Shown: positions 35,777-46,955 of the stretch, one piece after another | Layout of the letters: each line of letters starts with the position of its first letter | Numbering within the stretch: the first letter of the stretch is position 1 | Origin: Gammaproteobacteria bacterium | GTDB taxonomy: Bacteria > Pseudomonadota > Gammaproteobacteria > DSM-16500 | Assembly (NCBI GenBank): GCA_021323555.1 | Contig: JAJONP010000003.1 | Span: 1-52,218, forward strand | Length of the DNA stretch: 52,218 nt | Direction of reading: 5' to 3' | The notes under the pieces: generated by a model | Database searches by the model: none | What the model was told of the DNA's origin: nothing | Seen by the model: the letters and a program-made list of their open reading frames with translations, nothing else | Translations under genes and position numbers: made by a program

Positions 35777-36906
35777 TCCGATAAATTCATCACTTTAATT
35801 TTTTCTGTTAAAGAATATTTTCGAGTGCCAGGATAAATAACGATTAACTCATCTAAACGTAAATCTTCGCAGGCAATACGCATGGATTTGGTAAGCGTTG
35901 GTGCATCAGCATACTTAAATTCAAAACCAAGACGTTTGCCTTCATGAAAGATAAGTAAATCGAGTTCTGCTTGCTGATGCGTAGACCAGAAATAACAATT
36001 TTCAGAGTCAACAGGAAAGCAACGGATGAGTTCTTCAAGCGCGAAACCTTCCCAGGATGCGCCTATTTTTGGATGTTGTTGTAATGCACTTAGATTATTA
36101 AGGCTGAGTAAATAATGCAGTAGCCCACTGTCACGTAAATAAATTTTCGGGGATTTTACCTGTCTTTTACTTATATTTTCCCACCAGGGCTGCAATTGAC
36201 GTATCATAAATGTGTTCGTCAGTATATCGACATAATGGCGAATACTTTTATTATTAATACCAAGCGAACGTGATAATTCATCCAGATTTAAAATATTGCC
36301 ATGGTAATGGGCGATCATCATCCAAAAACGGCGTAAATTAGGTGCGGCAATTGAAATGCCGAAATTAGGAATGTCTTGTTCTAAGAAAGTTTTAACATAT
36401 TGCTTGCGCCATTCAAAACTCATTGCATCTGACTTGGCTAGATAAGAATTGGGAAAACCACCACGTAACCATAAATTCTGACTTTCATGTGTTTCTATAA
36501 AAGAGAAAGGCTGAATTTCTAAGTAGGCAATACGACCGGCCAGTGTTTCAGATGATTGGTTAAGTAGTTCTCGCGATGCACTTCCTAAAATAAGCCACTG
36601 TTGTTTTTTGGGGGACGTGTCAATTAAAACGCGCAGCAAGGGAAATAAATCAGGGCGACGTTGAATTTCATCAATAATAATTAATCCTTCGAGCTGACTT
36701 AAAGCCAATTGAGGATGTTCGAGTGCAGCAAGATCTTGAGGATTTTCTAAATCAAAAATATGAATAGTTTTAAACTCGCCTTTAACCATGTCCGCGTAAG
36801 ATTTAGCCAAGGTTGTTTTGCCTACCTGACGAGGCCCTAGTAAACAGACAACAGAAAACTGCTTCATAAGCGAAATAATTTTATTAATATAATCAATGCG
36901 CTTCAT
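35764..36906 (-). CDS. AAA ATPase with DUF4143 domain, second copy
   Basis: The 380-residue protein has Walker A LLGPRQVGKTTLAK near residue 20, Walker B LIIIDEIQRRPDLFPLL, sensor-type LILGSASRELL, and the C-terminal DUF4143 nuclease-like core with ELDLLIF and LGFEFKYADAP. It belongs to the same broad family as 14052-15224 but to a different branch. A perfect 12-bp inverted repeat lies just before its start. Its biological role is unknown. Confidence 0.85.
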   Translation of the reverse strand: MKRIDYINKIISLMKQFSVVCLLGPRQVGKTTLAKSYADMVKGEFKTIHIFDLENPQDLAALEHPQLALSQLEGLIIIDEIQRRPDLFPLLRVLIDTSPKKQQWLILGSASRELLNQSSETLAGRIAYLEIQPFSFIETHESQNLWLRGGFPNSYLAKSDAMSFEWRKQYVKTFLEQDIPNFGISIAAPNLRRFWMMIAHYHGNILNLDELSRSLGINNKSIRHYVDILTNTFMIRQLQPWWENISKRQVKSPKIYLRDSGLLHYLLSLNNLSALQQHPKIGASWEGFALEELIRCFPVDSENCYFWSTHQQAELDLLIFHEGKRLGFEFKYADAPTLTKSMRIACEDLRLDELIVIYPGTRKYSLTEKIKVMNLSDYLL

Positions 36907-36912
36907 AATTTA

Positions 36913-36952
36913 TCCATGAAAATAAGGCGGCAAGCATCCATATTTTCATGGA
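36913..36952 (-). promoter_or_regulatory. 12-bp inverted repeat before the second DUF4143 ATPase
   Basis: TCCATGAAAATA (36913-36924) and TATTTTCATGGA (36941-36952) are perfect inverted copies separated by 16 bp and lie seven bases before the ATPase start. The pair could be two operator half sites or an mRNA hairpin hiding the start region. Confidence 0.5.
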
Positions 36953-36997
36953 AAAATATAACCAGGTCAAGAGCTTTGACTTAGAAAATAAGGTGTT

Positions 36998-38073
<1,076 letters not shown>

Positions 38074-38158
38074 TTAATTTTCCTAATTTTCTCCTATCCC
38101 CGTTGCTCATATCTTGCTAAAATGAGCAATTTTCACGAATTTATTGAGAAAGAGACTT

Positions 38159-38452
38159 ATGCCTATTTATGAATATCAATGCACTCAATGTAGTCATCGG
38201 CTGGAATCATTTGAAAGAATGACAGATGCACCCCTCACAGATTGTCCTGCGTGTGGCGAATCTTCTTTGCAGAAATTAGTTTCTGCGGCGGGATTCCAAT
38301 TAAAGGGTACAGGGTGGTATGCAACGGATTTTCGTAACAATACAGGGACTGTAGAAAATAAATCAGAGAATAAATCAGAAGATAAATCTGAGGTCAAACC
38401 GGAGGTTAAATCCAATACGGATTCTAAAACTACAGACACAACGGCAAGTTAA
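38159..38452 (+). CDS. FmdB-family zinc ribbon protein
   Basis: The preferred start, ATG 38159, gives MPIYEYQCTQC, the standard FmdB beginning (97 aa). Two CxxC pairs (Cys8/11 and Cys29/32) bind zinc, and LQKLVSAAGFQLKGTGWYATDF is the family signature. The C-terminal 30 residues are a low-complexity set of NKSE/DKSE/VKPE repeats. Genes of this family commonly lie just before aspS in gammaproteobacteria, as here. The role is probably regulatory but unproven. Confidence 0.9.
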   Translation: MPIYEYQCTQCSHRLESFERMTDAPLTDCPACGESSLQKLVSAAGFQLKGTGWYATDFRNNTGTVENKSENKSEDKSEVKPEVKSNTDSKTTDTTAS

Positions 38453-38454
38453 CT

Positions 38455-39093
38455 ATGATGGCATTAATCAGACGCTATTTTTTTTCTGGATTATTAGTCT
38501 GGTTGCCTATTTGGGCGACTATTCTTGTTATTAAATTTTTGATGGGCATTTTGGGTAGTACATTGTCTATGCTACCACATCAATATCAACCCGATGCGTT
38601 AATAGGATTTCATATTCCTGGGATTAATGTCATTATTACGCTGGTCGTTATTTTTTTAACAGGCATTTTTGTCGCTAATTTTATCGGGAGACGTTTGGTT
38701 TTGGTGGGCGATGCTATCATTGCACATATACCTTTAGTCCGAACGATTTATGCAAGTGTGAAACAAGTCTTACAAACATTATTTACACCCGGTGGACAAT
38801 CTTTTCGTAAAGTTTTATTAGTGGAATATCCACGTGCGGGCATGTGGAGTTTGGCTTTTCAAACGGGCGATGGTACGCCTGAAGTGGAAAAATCACTGAA
38901 TACACCAATGGTAAGTGTGTTTATTCCTACAACGCCTAACCCTACATCGGGTTTTCTAATGATGGTGCCGCGTAAAGATGTGATTGAGTTAGAAATGAGT
39001 ATAGATCAAGCGTTGAAATTTGTGATTTCACTGGGCGTTGTTCAGCCTTTGAATTCTATGAGTCATTTTAAAAAAATTAAAAATCCAGAATAA
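38455..39093 (+). CDS. DUF502 membrane protein
   Basis: The 212-residue protein has two membrane helices (about residues 5-30 and 55-80) and the DUF502 pattern [18 protein letters not shown] and [18 protein letters not shown]. It starts two bases after the FmdB stop and is followed by aspS after ten bases, so the three are co-transcribed. Function unknown; plant relatives (LCV-like) are also poorly understood. Confidence 0.9.
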   Translation: MMALIRRYFFSGLLVWLPIWATILVIKFLMGILGSTLSMLPHQYQPDALIGFHIPGINVIITLVVIFLTGIFVANFIGRRLVLVGDAIIAHIPLVRTIYASVKQVLQTLFTPGGQSFRKVLLVEYPRAGMWSLAFQTGDGTPEVEKSLNTPMVSVFIPTTPNPTSGFLMMVPRKDVIELEMSIDQALKFVISLGVVQPLNSMSHFKKIKNPE

Positions 39094-39103
39094 AGGTAAA
39101 ATT

Positions 39104-40858
39104 ATGCGTAGTGATTATTGTGGGCAGGTCACAACAGAAAATTTAAATCAAACAGTAACGTTAGCAGGATGGGTGCATCGCCGCCGTGATCATGGCGGTG
39201 TTATTTTTATTGATCTACGTGATCGCGAAGGGTTAGTGCAAGTGGTATTTGCGCCTACGCAAATAGAGATATTTCGATTAGCGGAATCCCTGCGGAATGA
39301 ATATGTGGTCCAAGTAAAAGGGCGGGTGCGTCATCGTCCTGAAGGTACAGTAAATCGCGAATTAGTCACAGGTGAAATTGAAATTGAAGGGTTGGAACTT
39401 GTTATTTTAAATCGAGCTGAACCAACACCTTTTCCGATTGATGAATATCATGATATTAGCGAAGAAGTCCGTTTGCGTTATCGTTATCTTGATTTACGTC
39501 GTCCAGAGATGCTGTATCGTATGAAATTTCGCGCGAACATGGTGCGTTTTCTGCGGCGTTTTTTAGATGATCACGGTTTTATGGATATTGAAACACCCTT
39601 TCTAACGAAAGCAACGCCTGAAGGTGCCCGTGATTATTTAGTGCCAAGTCGTACTAAACAAGGTTCTTTTTTTGCATTGCCACAGTCACCGCAACAATTT
39701 AAACAATTATTAATGATGTCAGGGATGGACCGTTATTACCAGGTAGTACGTTGTTTTCGTGATGAAGACTTGCGTGCAGATCGCCAGCCTGAATTTACTC
39801 AGTTAGATATTGAAACGTCTTTTTTATCACAAGAAGAAATTCAGAATATGATGGAAGACATGATTCGTGGGTTGTTTAAAACATTGCTTGATGTTGAATT
39901 ACCTCATCCATTTCCACGGATGGCATATTCAGAGGCCATGTCACGTTTTGGATCTGATAAACCTGACTTGCGCATACCGCTTGAATTAGTTGATGTCGCG
40001 GATGTATTAAAAAATATAGAGTTTAAAGTATTCTCTGCGCCAGCCGCCGATCCCAAATGCCGTGTAGTCGCCTTATGTGTTCCAGGAGGTGCTAGTTTAA
40101 GTCGTAAAGAAATTGATGATTATACAAATTACGTTGGCGTGTTTGGGGCGAAAGGGTTGGCTTATATTAAATATAATGCCGATGGACTACAGTCACCTAT
40201 TTTAAAATTTATACCTGAATCTGCTGTTAATACTATCATTGAGCGAACTCAGGCTAAAATAGGCGATATTATTTTTTTTGGTGCGGATAAAGCAGCCATT
40301 GTAAATGATGCCATGGGTGCATTGCGTTTACGTACAGGCCATGATCGTGGATTCGTTGAAAAAGGTTGGCGGCCATTGTGGGTGGTTGATTTTCCTATGT
40401 TTGAACAAAGTGATGGACGTTTAGCTGCTTGCCATCATCCGTTTACAGCGCCGAGAATTAAAGAAAATAGCGAATTGTCAGAGAAAAATCCCACTGAAAT
40501 TTTAGCTTGTGCTTACGATATGGTACTCAATGGCAGTGAAATTGGTGGCGGATCTCTCCGAATCCATTCCTCTGAATTACAAATGGCTGTTTTTCGTTTA
40601 TTAAATATGTCTGAGACAGTTGCAACAGAAAAATTCGGGCATTTGCTCACTGCGTTAAAATTGGGATGCCCACCTCATGGCGGCATTGCGTTTGGGTTGG
40701 ATCGTTTGGCGATGCTGATGACAGGTTCCTCTTCCATTCGAGACGTTATTGCTTTTCCGAAAACGCAAACAGCAACGTGTCCATTAACAGATGCGCCATC
40801 ACCTGTTGATCGCACGCAACTCATGGAATTAGGTATCCAAATCAAAAAAGAAAAATAA
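39104..40858 (+). CDS. aspS: Aspartate-tRNA ligase
   Basis: The 584-residue class II synthetase has the N-terminal OB fold that binds the anticodon ([26 protein letters not shown]), then motif 2 [20 protein letters not shown], the bacterial GAD insertion domain, and motif 3 [15 protein letters not shown]. The length is normal for bacterial AspRS. Whether it also charges tRNA-Asn cannot be judged from the sequence alone. Confidence 0.97.
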   Translation: MRSDYCGQVTTENLNQTVTLAGWVHRRRDHGGVIFIDLRDREGLVQVVFAPTQIEIFRLAESLRNEYVVQVKGRVRHRPEGTVNRELVTGEIEIEGLELVILNRAEPTPFPIDEYHDISEEVRLRYRYLDLRRPEMLYRMKFRANMVRFLRRFLDDHGFMDIETPFLTKATPEGARDYLVPSRTKQGSFFALPQSPQQFKQLLMMSGMDRYYQVVRCFRDEDLRADRQPEFTQLDIETSFLSQEEIQNMMEDMIRGLFKTLLDVELPHPFPRMAYSEAMSRFGSDKPDLRIPLELVDVADVLKNIEFKVFSAPAADPKCRVVALCVPGGASLSRKEIDDYTNYVGVFGAKGLAYIKYNADGLQSPILKFIPESAVNTIIERTQAKIGDIIFFGADKAAIVNDAMGALRLRTGHDRGFVEKGWRPLWVVDFPMFEQSDGRLAACHHPFTAPRIKENSELSEKNPTEILACAYDMVLNGSEIGGGSLRIHSSELQMAVFRLLNMSETVATEKFGHLLTALKLGCPPHGGIAFGLDRLAMLMTGSSSIRDVIAFPKTQTATCPLTDAPSPVDRTQLMELGIQIKKEK

Positions 40859-40888
40859 AATAATAGTGTAGAGAAAAAGAGGCTGATT

Positions 40889-41632
40889 ATGGCAGGTCAT
40901 AGTAAATGGGCAAACATCAAGCATCACAAAGCCAAGCAAGATGCTAAACGTGGAAAGTTATACACCAAATTAATTCGTGAAATTACTGTATCAGCGAAAT
41001 TAGGAGGCGGTGATGAGAATTCAAATCCGCGTTTGCGTACTGCGCTCGACAAGGCATTGGATGCCAACATGTCGCGGGATGTGATTGACCGTGCTATTAA
41101 GCGGGGCGTAGGTGGCATGGAAGGAGAGCAAGTTGAAGAAGTGCGGTATGAAGGGTATGGGCCTTCTGGTGTGGCGATTATTGTGGATTGCATGACGAAT
41201 AATCGTAACCGTACAGTGGCTGATGTACGTCATGCATTTACTAAATGTGGTGGGAATTTAGGTACAGATGGTTCAGTAGCTTATTTATTTAATAAAATAG
41301 GTCAAATGACATTTGCGCCAGGTGCGGATGAAGAGCGTATTTTAGAGCTTGCTTTAGAAACAGGCGCAGAAGATGTTATTATTAATGACGATAAAAGCAT
41401 AGACGTGACAATCAAACCTGATGCTTTTCCACTTGTTAAAAAAGCGATGCTGGCGGCAGGGTTACACCCCGCTCAGGCAGAAGTGACAATGGCTGCGACA
41501 TTGCGTGTAGCGATTATAGAAAAAGAACCCGCAGAAAAATTAGTACGCTTAATTGATATGTTGGAAGATTTGGACGATGTACAAGAAGTCTATACAAATG
41601 CAGATATAGTAGAAGAGGAAGCGCTCGGATAA
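40889..41632 (+). CDS. yebC: YebC/TACO1-family protein
   Basis: The 247-residue protein starts [23 protein letters not shown], the family signature, and continues with the three-domain YebC pattern ([23 protein letters not shown]). Recent work links the family to helping ribosomes through polyproline stretches; older annotation calls it a transcriptional regulator. It lies 30 bases after aspS and 20 before ruvC. Confidence 0.95.
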   Translation: MAGHSKWANIKHHKAKQDAKRGKLYTKLIREITVSAKLGGGDENSNPRLRTALDKALDANMSRDVIDRAIKRGVGGMEGEQVEEVRYEGYGPSGVAIIVDCMTNNRNRTVADVRHAFTKCGGNLGTDGSVAYLFNKIGQMTFAPGADEERILELALETGAEDVIINDDKSIDVTIKPDAFPLVKKAMLAAGLHPAQAEVTMAATLRVAIIEKEPAEKLVRLIDMLEDLDDVQEVYTNADIVEEEALG

Positions 41633-41652
41633 TTTATTTTAAAAGGACAACA

Positions 41653-42195
41653 ATGATCATCATTGGAATCGACCCAGGCTCTCGTATGACAGGCTATGGT
41701 CTTATTCGCCTGGAAGGCAACAAGACTTTTTATCTAGATAGCGGCTGCATTCGTGTCACGGCAGAAAATACAGGAATACGTTTACAGCAAATTTACAATG
41801 CGCTTAAGGCAATTATTCAGCAATACCAACCTCACGAAGCGGCTATCGAACAGATTTTTATGCACCAAAACCCAGGTTCTGCGTTAAAACTCGGACAAGC
41901 ACGTGGTGCCGCAATTGCATCGCTTGATTTACCTGTTTCTGAATATTCCGCTAGGCAAGTTAAATTATCAGTCGTTGGTTTTGGCGCGGCGAAAAAAGAG
42001 CAAGTCCAGCATATGGTGCTGCAATTATTAAGTATGACAGGTGAGTTGCAAGCAGATGCGGCAGATGCGCTTGCGATTGCATTATGCCATGCGCATACAC
42101 GATTTAGCTTGCAAAAAATCGGCCTCGTAGCGCCATCGCGTAAAAAACGCAATAGCTGGCGAGATTATCAGCCAATTACTGATTATCGCACGTGA
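41653..42195 (+). CDS. ruvC: Holliday junction resolvase RuvC
   Basis: The 180-residue nuclease has the four acids of the RuvC active site: Asp in IIGIDPGS, Glu in AAIEQIF, and the Asp pair in DAADALAIALCHAH. It cuts junctions brought by RuvAB. Its 3' end overlaps by 20 bases the convergent minus-strand gene at 42176. In most relatives ruvA follows directly; here an insertion separates them by 1.4 kb. Confidence 0.97.
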   Translation: MIIIGIDPGSRMTGYGLIRLEGNKTFYLDSGCIRVTAENTGIRLQQIYNALKAIIQQYQPHEAAIEQIFMHQNPGSALKLGQARGAAIASLDLPVSEYSARQVKLSVVGFGAAKKEQVQHMVLQLLSMTGELQADAADALAIALCHAHTRFSLQKIGLVAPSRKKRNSWRDYQPITDYRT

Positions 42196-42763
42196 TTTTT
42201 GTTTTATTGCAAAAACACAAACTGCAAACATTAATAAATAGAGAGGCGTTTTCCATATCAATGTTTTTAGAGATATCCAGCTTAGGATGTGTGATGAGCA
42301 AGGTAAGCTTTAATTGATGCTTATTGAGAGAGAGAGGGTCGCTTAATAAAGCACGAATATAAAACTGGCTATGGCCAATCGTTGTACTGTCTTTTTGTAA
42401 CCCTGTCACATCTGCTTCCACATTCTTTTTGGCTTTCGACTGCCACATTGTTAAGAATTTTTTAGTTTCCAGTGTGCCGCTTACATTCGTAGAAGAAAAT
42501 TTGTAATTCACATCATCATACAAGCCCTGTAACACCAACGTATAATTTTCCTTATTTTTTATTAATACAGCTTTTTTGGCATGCATCGTATAAAGTAAGG
42601 GATAAGTGGTGTGGGGCGCAGGGATATTATCGGAGTTATTAACTGTAGGCGGCTCGCTTACAGCAATTGTATCTTTTACAAAAACAATATTTGACACAAT
42701 ACCTAAGAATATCCACAACAAAATTGTTCGGCTTTTTAGAAAATGAAAAAATATTTTTTTCAT
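42176..42763 (-). CDS. Exported or membrane-anchored hypothetical protein
   Basis: The 195-residue protein has an N-terminal hydrophobic segment (about residues 12-32), either a signal peptide or an anchor. The rest is beta-rich (ENYTLVLQGLYDDVNYKF, HQLKLTLLITHPKLDIS), with a cluster of Cys at the end (NVCSLCFCNKTKITC). I recognise no family. The gene converges on ruvC and its last codons overlap ruvC, pointing to later insertion or loss of spacer DNA. Confidence 0.6.
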   Translation of the reverse strand: MKKIFFHFLKSRTILLWIFLGIVSNIVFVKDTIAVSEPPTVNNSDNIPAPHTTYPLLYTMHAKKAVLIKNKENYTLVLQGLYDDVNYKFSSTNVSGTLETKKFLTMWQSKAKKNVEADVTGLQKDSTTIGHSQFYIRALLSDPLSLNKHQLKLTLLITHPKLDISKNIDMENASLFINVCSLCFCNKTKITCDNQ

Positions 42764-42825
42764 ATTTTTAGCCTTTTATTCGTTAAAAAAATCATTATAA
42801 GCAATCATTAATTTTATTTCAATCT

Positions 42826-43242
42826 TTAGTGAGGTAATGACGGAGAGATTATTTTCAGTTTTGGGTAATAATATTGAAAACGTTTTGTATCACGGGTAAG
42901 CAAAGGCCATCCTTCAATGATAGCGTGTGCGCCTATAAAAAAATCAGGCAAAGGCAATGCCTTATGACCACCTGATTTACGATAGTGGAGAAATGCTTTA
43001 CCTGCCAGAAATGAAGCTTCCCAGGGCAAAGGTATTTTTTTAAAAGTAGAAGAAGATAATACGACTTCCAGTTCTTCAATTTTTTGAAATCCTATGGATA
43101 TTTCAGCGTAAATAATAGAATTAATAAATAATTGGCTTTGGCGCGCCTGTTTTTCCAGAATGGAGGATGACCATTCAAACCATTTAGGATCTTCTGTGAC
43201 TATATCTAAAATAATACATGAATCCACTAGAATGCCTGTCAT
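42826..43242 (-). CDS. vapC: VapC-type PIN toxin
   Basis: The 138-residue PIN RNase has Asp7 in ILVDSCIILDI, Glu in IIYAEIS, Asp in LPDFFIGAHAI and Asp in LTRDTKRF, a complete acidic site. In VapC proteins this cuts tRNA or rRNA. Its ATG overlaps the stop of the AbrB-like antitoxin gene by four bases. Confidence 0.9.
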   Translation of the reverse strand: MTGILVDSCIILDIVTEDPKWFEWSSSILEKQARQSQLFINSIIYAEISIGFQKIEELEVVLSSSTFKKIPLPWEASFLAGKAFLHYRKSGGHKALPLPDFFIGAHAIIEGWPLLTRDTKRFQYYYPKLKIISPSLPH

Positions 43243-43469
43243 TTTTTTCCTCTTGTTAAAGCAAGAATTTCATCGGTGCTCATGCGTATGGTTGCTGTTC
43301 CACGTAGCTGAGTGATGATTGTAGAGTTACGTTGATTTTTTTTAGGTGCAGCAACGAGATAAACTCTTCCTTTTTCTTCAATAAAATTAGCTTCCTTATA
43401 AGGTCGCAGGTTGTATTTTTCTCGAATATGAAAGGGTATAGTCACTTGGCCTTTTTGCGTGATACGCAT
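43239..43469 (-). CDS. vapB: VapB-type antitoxin, AbrB/SpoVT swapped-hairpin fold
   Basis: The 76-residue protein begins MRITQKGQVTIPFHIREKYNLRP, the swapped-hairpin AbrB DNA-binding signature. The C-terminal half (MSTDEILALTRGKK) would bind VapC. It should bind the perfect palindrome at 43494-43522 just upstream and repress the pair. Confidence 0.9.
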   Translation of the reverse strand: MRITQKGQVTIPFHIREKYNLRPYKEANFIEEKGRVYLVAAPKKNQRNSTIITQLRGTATIRMSTDEILALTRGKK

Positions 43470-43493
43470 AATTTTCCTTTAACAAGTAAAAGA

Positions 43494-43532
43494 GTATTAC
43501 TATTACTAGGTAATAGTAATACCATTTGTCAA
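43494..43532 (-). promoter_or_regulatory. vapBC promoter and perfect 29-bp palindromic operator
   Basis: Arms GTATTACTATTAC (43494-43506) and GTAATAGTAATAC (43510-43522) are perfect inverted copies around TAG. On the minus strand a perfect -35 TTGACA (43532-43527) precedes it, and a -10-like TAGTAA (43508-43503, 18-bp spacer) lies inside the palindrome. Antitoxin binding would cover the promoter. Confidence 0.75.
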
Positions 43533-43626
43533 TCCAGGCAATATTTTTATGGGATTAGAGAATTCCATACCACTCTTTTATCACTTCATGTAGAATCTTC
43601 TTTATAATTTGATAGCAGGGTATTTT

Positions 43627-44229
43627 ATGATTAGCCAATTACGAGGCATTCTTTTGGAAAAACAACCCCCTCAACTATTGCTCGATGTGCATGGCATTGC
43701 TTATGAAATTGATGCTCCTATGAGCACTTTTTATCGTTTGCCTGATAAGGGTAAAGAAATTGTTTTGCATACGCACTTTGTGGTACGCGAGGATGCCCAT
43801 CATTTATATGGATTTTACGCACGTGAAGAACGCGCTTTATTTCGTACTTTACTGAAAGTAAATGGTGTAGGCCCAAGGTTAGGTTTGACTATTTTATCGA
43901 GTATGGATCCTACCGAATTTGTGCGTTGTATTATGAATCATGACACGACCAGTCTGGTACATTTGCCAGGGGTTGGTAAAAAAACAGCAGAACGGTTGGT
44001 TATTGAAATGCGTGACAAGTTATCAGATTGGCAGCCTATTTTACCAAGTGAGTCAGCTTCTTTAGTAAAAAAACCAGAGACGCGCAATCGCATTATTCAA
44101 GATGCTATTTCTGCAATGGTTGCGTTAGGGTATAAGCCTGCAGAGGCAAGCCGTGCAGTCGCTAAAGTCGATGATAATAGTAAGAGCAGTGAGGAAATAA
44201 TTCGTCAAGCTCTAAAGGAAATGGTATGA
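43627..44229 (+). CDS. ruvA: Holliday junction branch migration protein RuvA
   Basis: The 200-residue protein starts [20 protein letters not shown], the usual RuvA N-terminal OB fold. Two helix-hairpin-helix motifs follow ([16 protein letters not shown] and [18 protein letters not shown]), then a C-terminal domain that contacts RuvB. I choose ATG 43627, with AGGG before it, over the TTG at 43609. It overlaps ruvB by four bases. Confidence 0.97.
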   Translation: MISQLRGILLEKQPPQLLLDVHGIAYEIDAPMSTFYRLPDKGKEIVLHTHFVVREDAHHLYGFYAREERALFRTLLKVNGVGPRLGLTILSSMDPTEFVRCIMNHDTTSLVHLPGVGKKTAERLVIEMRDKLSDWQPILPSESASLVKKPETRNRIIQDAISAMVALGYKPAEASRAVAKVDDNSKSSEEIIRQALKEMV

Positions 44230-45245
44230 GTGAATTAGAACGCATTGTTTCGCCTCTATTAAACCAGGAAACGAATGAAGCAGAAGGGGCTGATCGCGCA
44301 ATTCGTCCTAAAAGCTTACAAGATTATATTGGCCAATCGGCTGTACGAGAACAAATGGCTCTTTTTATTCAAGCCGCACGTGCGCGTCAGGAAGCATTGG
44401 ATCATGTTTTAATTTTTGGCCCACCTGGGTTAGGTAAAACGACTTTAGCCCATATTATTGCGCACGAATTGGGAGTTAATTTACGTCAAACTTCAGGCCC
44501 TGTATTAGAACGTGCGGGCGATGTAGCGGCATTATTAACGAACCTTCAAGAACGTGATATTTTATTTATTGATGAAATTCATCGATTAAGCCCAGTGGTG
44601 GAAGAAGTGTTGTATCCAGCGATGGAAGATTATCAATTGGATATTATGATTGGAGAAGGGCCCGCAGCACGTTCTATTAAATTAAATTTACCGCCATTCA
44701 CTTTAATTGGAGCGACAACACGTGCAGGTTTGTTGACTTCTCCCTTGCGTGACCGTTTTGGTATTGTACAGCGTTTAGAGTTTTATCAAGTGACTGAGCT
44801 TGCTCAAATTGTTCAGCGATCAGCGAATATTTTGAGGATATCAATGAATATGCCAAGCGCGGAAGAAATTGCTAGGCGTTCGCGCGGAACACCTCGTATT
44901 GCAAACCGTTTATTACGCCGTGTGCGTGATTATGCAGAAGTGAAAAACAATGGCCAGATTTCAGTTGATGTAGTACAGCGTGCTTTGGATATGTTGGATG
45001 TCGATGATCAGGGCTTTGATATGATGGATAGAAAATTATTATTAGCTTTAATTGATAAATTCAATGGTGGCCCAGTGGGAATAGAGAATTTAGCAGCATC
45101 TATTAGCGAAGAAAGAGGCACTATTGAAGATGTGATTGAGCCCTTTTTAATTCAGCAAGGTTTTATTATGCGCACACCTCGTGGGCGTATTGCAACTCGT
45201 CATGCGTATTTACATTTTGGTATACCCATGACAGATGTGCCCTGA
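44226..45245 (+). CDS. ruvB: Holliday junction helicase motor RuvB
   Basis: The 339-residue AAA+ motor has Walker [10 protein letters not shown], Walker [14 protein letters not shown], sensor 1 in GATTRAG and the arginine finger in the LRDRFG segment. The C-terminal winged helix ends [14 protein letters not shown]. It is coupled to ruvA by ATGA. Its stop lies 32 bases from the convergent stop of a membrane-protein gene. Confidence 0.97.
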   Translation: MSELERIVSPLLNQETNEAEGADRAIRPKSLQDYIGQSAVREQMALFIQAARARQEALDHVLIFGPPGLGKTTLAHIIAHELGVNLRQTSGPVLERAGDVAALLTNLQERDILFIDEIHRLSPVVEEVLYPAMEDYQLDIMIGEGPAARSIKLNLPPFTLIGATTRAGLLTSPLRDRFGIVQRLEFYQVTELAQIVQRSANILRISMNMPSAEEIARRSRGTPRIANRLLRRVRDYAEVKNNGQISVDVVQRALDMLDVDDQGFDMMDRKLLLALIDKFNGGPVGIENLAASISEERGTIEDVIEPFLIQQGFIMRTPRGRIATRHAYLHFGIPMTDVP

Positions 45246-45277
45246 GCGTAAAGCTCTCTTAGGTATTCCCTTGTCAT

Positions 45278-46948
45278 CTATTTAGGCTTGATTTTTTCAG
45301 ATGTCTTTAAAGGAGATAAATTATCTTTATATTTTGCATTATTGCTGACAGGGCTTTTGAATAGCGTTTTGTATGTTCCACTCTCTTGTTCAATGCTTGC
45401 CTGTTGTTGCTGTTTGCTTTCTTGTATTCTAGGTGCCATTGCCGTGACTGTTGCATAAGAGGATGTTTTTTGTGTTGGTTTTTCTTCAGAGCGCTCTCCT
45501 TTTTTTTCTTCGAATATTTCTTTAGAGCTCTCAACAAGTTCTGTTTGAACGCTTCTCTGTTCTTGCTGTTGTTTGCTTTCTTCTACTGTAGGCGGGATGG
45601 TGGTGACTGTTGTATAGGAAGAGGGTTGTAGTTGCGGTTTTTCTTCAGGCTCCTCTCCAGTTTTTTCTTTGAATTTTTCTTTAGAGATTTTAACACGTTC
45701 TGTCTTTCTTGCTGGAAAATAGTTTTGAATAAACGGGCTCGTATAAGCATATTTTAAAGCAACGATACTCGATATAGTTATACCTATTAAAGCAAAGATA
45801 GGGCCAACGGTAGGGATAGGTAAACAAGCTATCAAGAAGACACCTGCTGCAGAGAAAACTTTCCATGCTGCTTCAGATCTTTCTTTAGAAGCGCTTGCTT
45901 GAGAGAGAAGGACTTTGACAGGCGCAATAGAGAGCATTGAAAGACCTATTATTCCTAAGATAGGGCCAGCAGGAGGAATGATGCCGCAAGCAATGAATAT
46001 AGCCGATATGACATTGATAGATTTGTAAGCTGCATTCCATCTTGTTTGACTTATTTTTTCATTTAATAAATTAAGTTCGTCATTGTCTTTCTGTGTTAAT
46101 GGATTTTTTTCAGGGCGTTGAAATTTCTTTTTGGCATCGCGCATCGTTTTCTCTTCCGATAAAGTTTCGTCAATCCAGGTAGTCAGGCTTGCTGCGGCCA
46201 GGAAGACAACGCCTAAAGAGGTAGTAATAACACCCGCAAGAGCTAAAACACTCAATAATTGAAGCGTGAACGTGAGGAATCTAAATAGAGTGCTCGTTTT
46301 TAGCAGAAATTTCGCATCTTCTAACTCTTGCTGTCGGAATGCTTCTTCTTTTAAAAGAGCCGCATGTGAATGATCTGTTTTAATCAACTCAACTACGCGG
46401 ATGAAAAAATTTATGAGTAAATTTAAAGTAACGAACGCGGCATGGATGGGATAGAAAATATGCTTCACATGCGATACTGCGGAGGTGACTGTTGAATGCC
46501 AGGCTTGAAGCAGAATAGCTGTACCTTTTAGAAAATTACCTAAGGAATCCATCAAGGTGAATAAATTTCTACCGTAGGTTAAAGTGGAAATTTTTTCATT
46601 AAACTCATTCAAATCAATCATAGCGTTGAATAGTTTGATGGATTCATTCAAGTGTTGAATCTGTTTTTTAAATCCTTCTTCTGTGGATTTGTTTAACGTC
46701 TCTATTGATGCAATAATTTCGTGTATCTGTTCTAAAATAAGGTTAAATTGTTTTGTCTGCTCTTCAGTATTGTTTTTTTGTAGATCTAATAATTGATTAA
46801 GAATAAGAGTGCATTCTATAATTAATTTTTCTTTTTTGTGAATAACAGGATCAAAGATAGCTTGCCCTGTATAGTGATTTTTGAGTGTCAATAAGGCTTC
46901 TTGATCTGATAGCGAAGGTTCTGGTTTATTATCCGTATGTGTCATCAT
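45278..46948 (-). CDS. Multi-helix membrane protein, paralogue of 46956-48281
   Basis: The 556-residue protein has an N-terminal coiled-coil region (about 1-130), several hydrophobic segments (roughly 130-400) and a long polar tail. One hydrophobic module occurs twice (SAIFIACGIIPPAGPILGII and GVFLIACLPIPTVGPIFALI). The tail carries a near-tandem repeat with EKP...SSYxTVTxxxP...ESKQQQ. It shares the order of segments and many residues with the neighbour seven bases upstream. No family is recognised. Coiled coil plus hydrophobic hairpins would fit a membrane-inserted effector, but this is speculative. Confidence 0.65.
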   Translation of the reverse strand: MMTHTDNKPEPSLSDQEALLTLKNHYTGQAIFDPVIHKKEKLIIECTLILNQLLDLQKNNTEEQTKQFNLILEQIHEIIASIETLNKSTEEGFKKQIQHLNESIKLFNAMIDLNEFNEKISTLTYGRNLFTLMDSLGNFLKGTAILLQAWHSTVTSAVSHVKHIFYPIHAAFVTLNLLINFFIRVVELIKTDHSHAALLKEEAFRQQELEDAKFLLKTSTLFRFLTFTLQLLSVLALAGVITTSLGVVFLAAASLTTWIDETLSEEKTMRDAKKKFQRPEKNPLTQKDNDELNLLNEKISQTRWNAAYKSINVISAIFIACGIIPPAGPILGIIGLSMLSIAPVKVLLSQASASKERSEAAWKVFSAAGVFLIACLPIPTVGPIFALIGITISSIVALKYAYTSPFIQNYFPARKTERVKISKEKFKEKTGEEPEEKPQLQPSSYTTVTTIPPTVEESKQQQEQRSVQTELVESSKEIFEEKKGERSEEKPTQKTSSYATVTAMAPRIQESKQQQQASIEQESGTYKTLFKSPVSNNAKYKDNLSPLKTSEKIKPK

Positions 46949-46955
46949 AGGCTAT

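Noticed and set aside
38194..38439. Minus-strand ORF opposite the FmdB gene
   Set aside because: It mirrors the low-complexity repeat of the real gene and has no ribosome site or protein-like features.
45246..45277. Terminator after ruvB from GAGCGTAAAGCTC
   Set aside because: The stem is only four pairs and no T-run follows.
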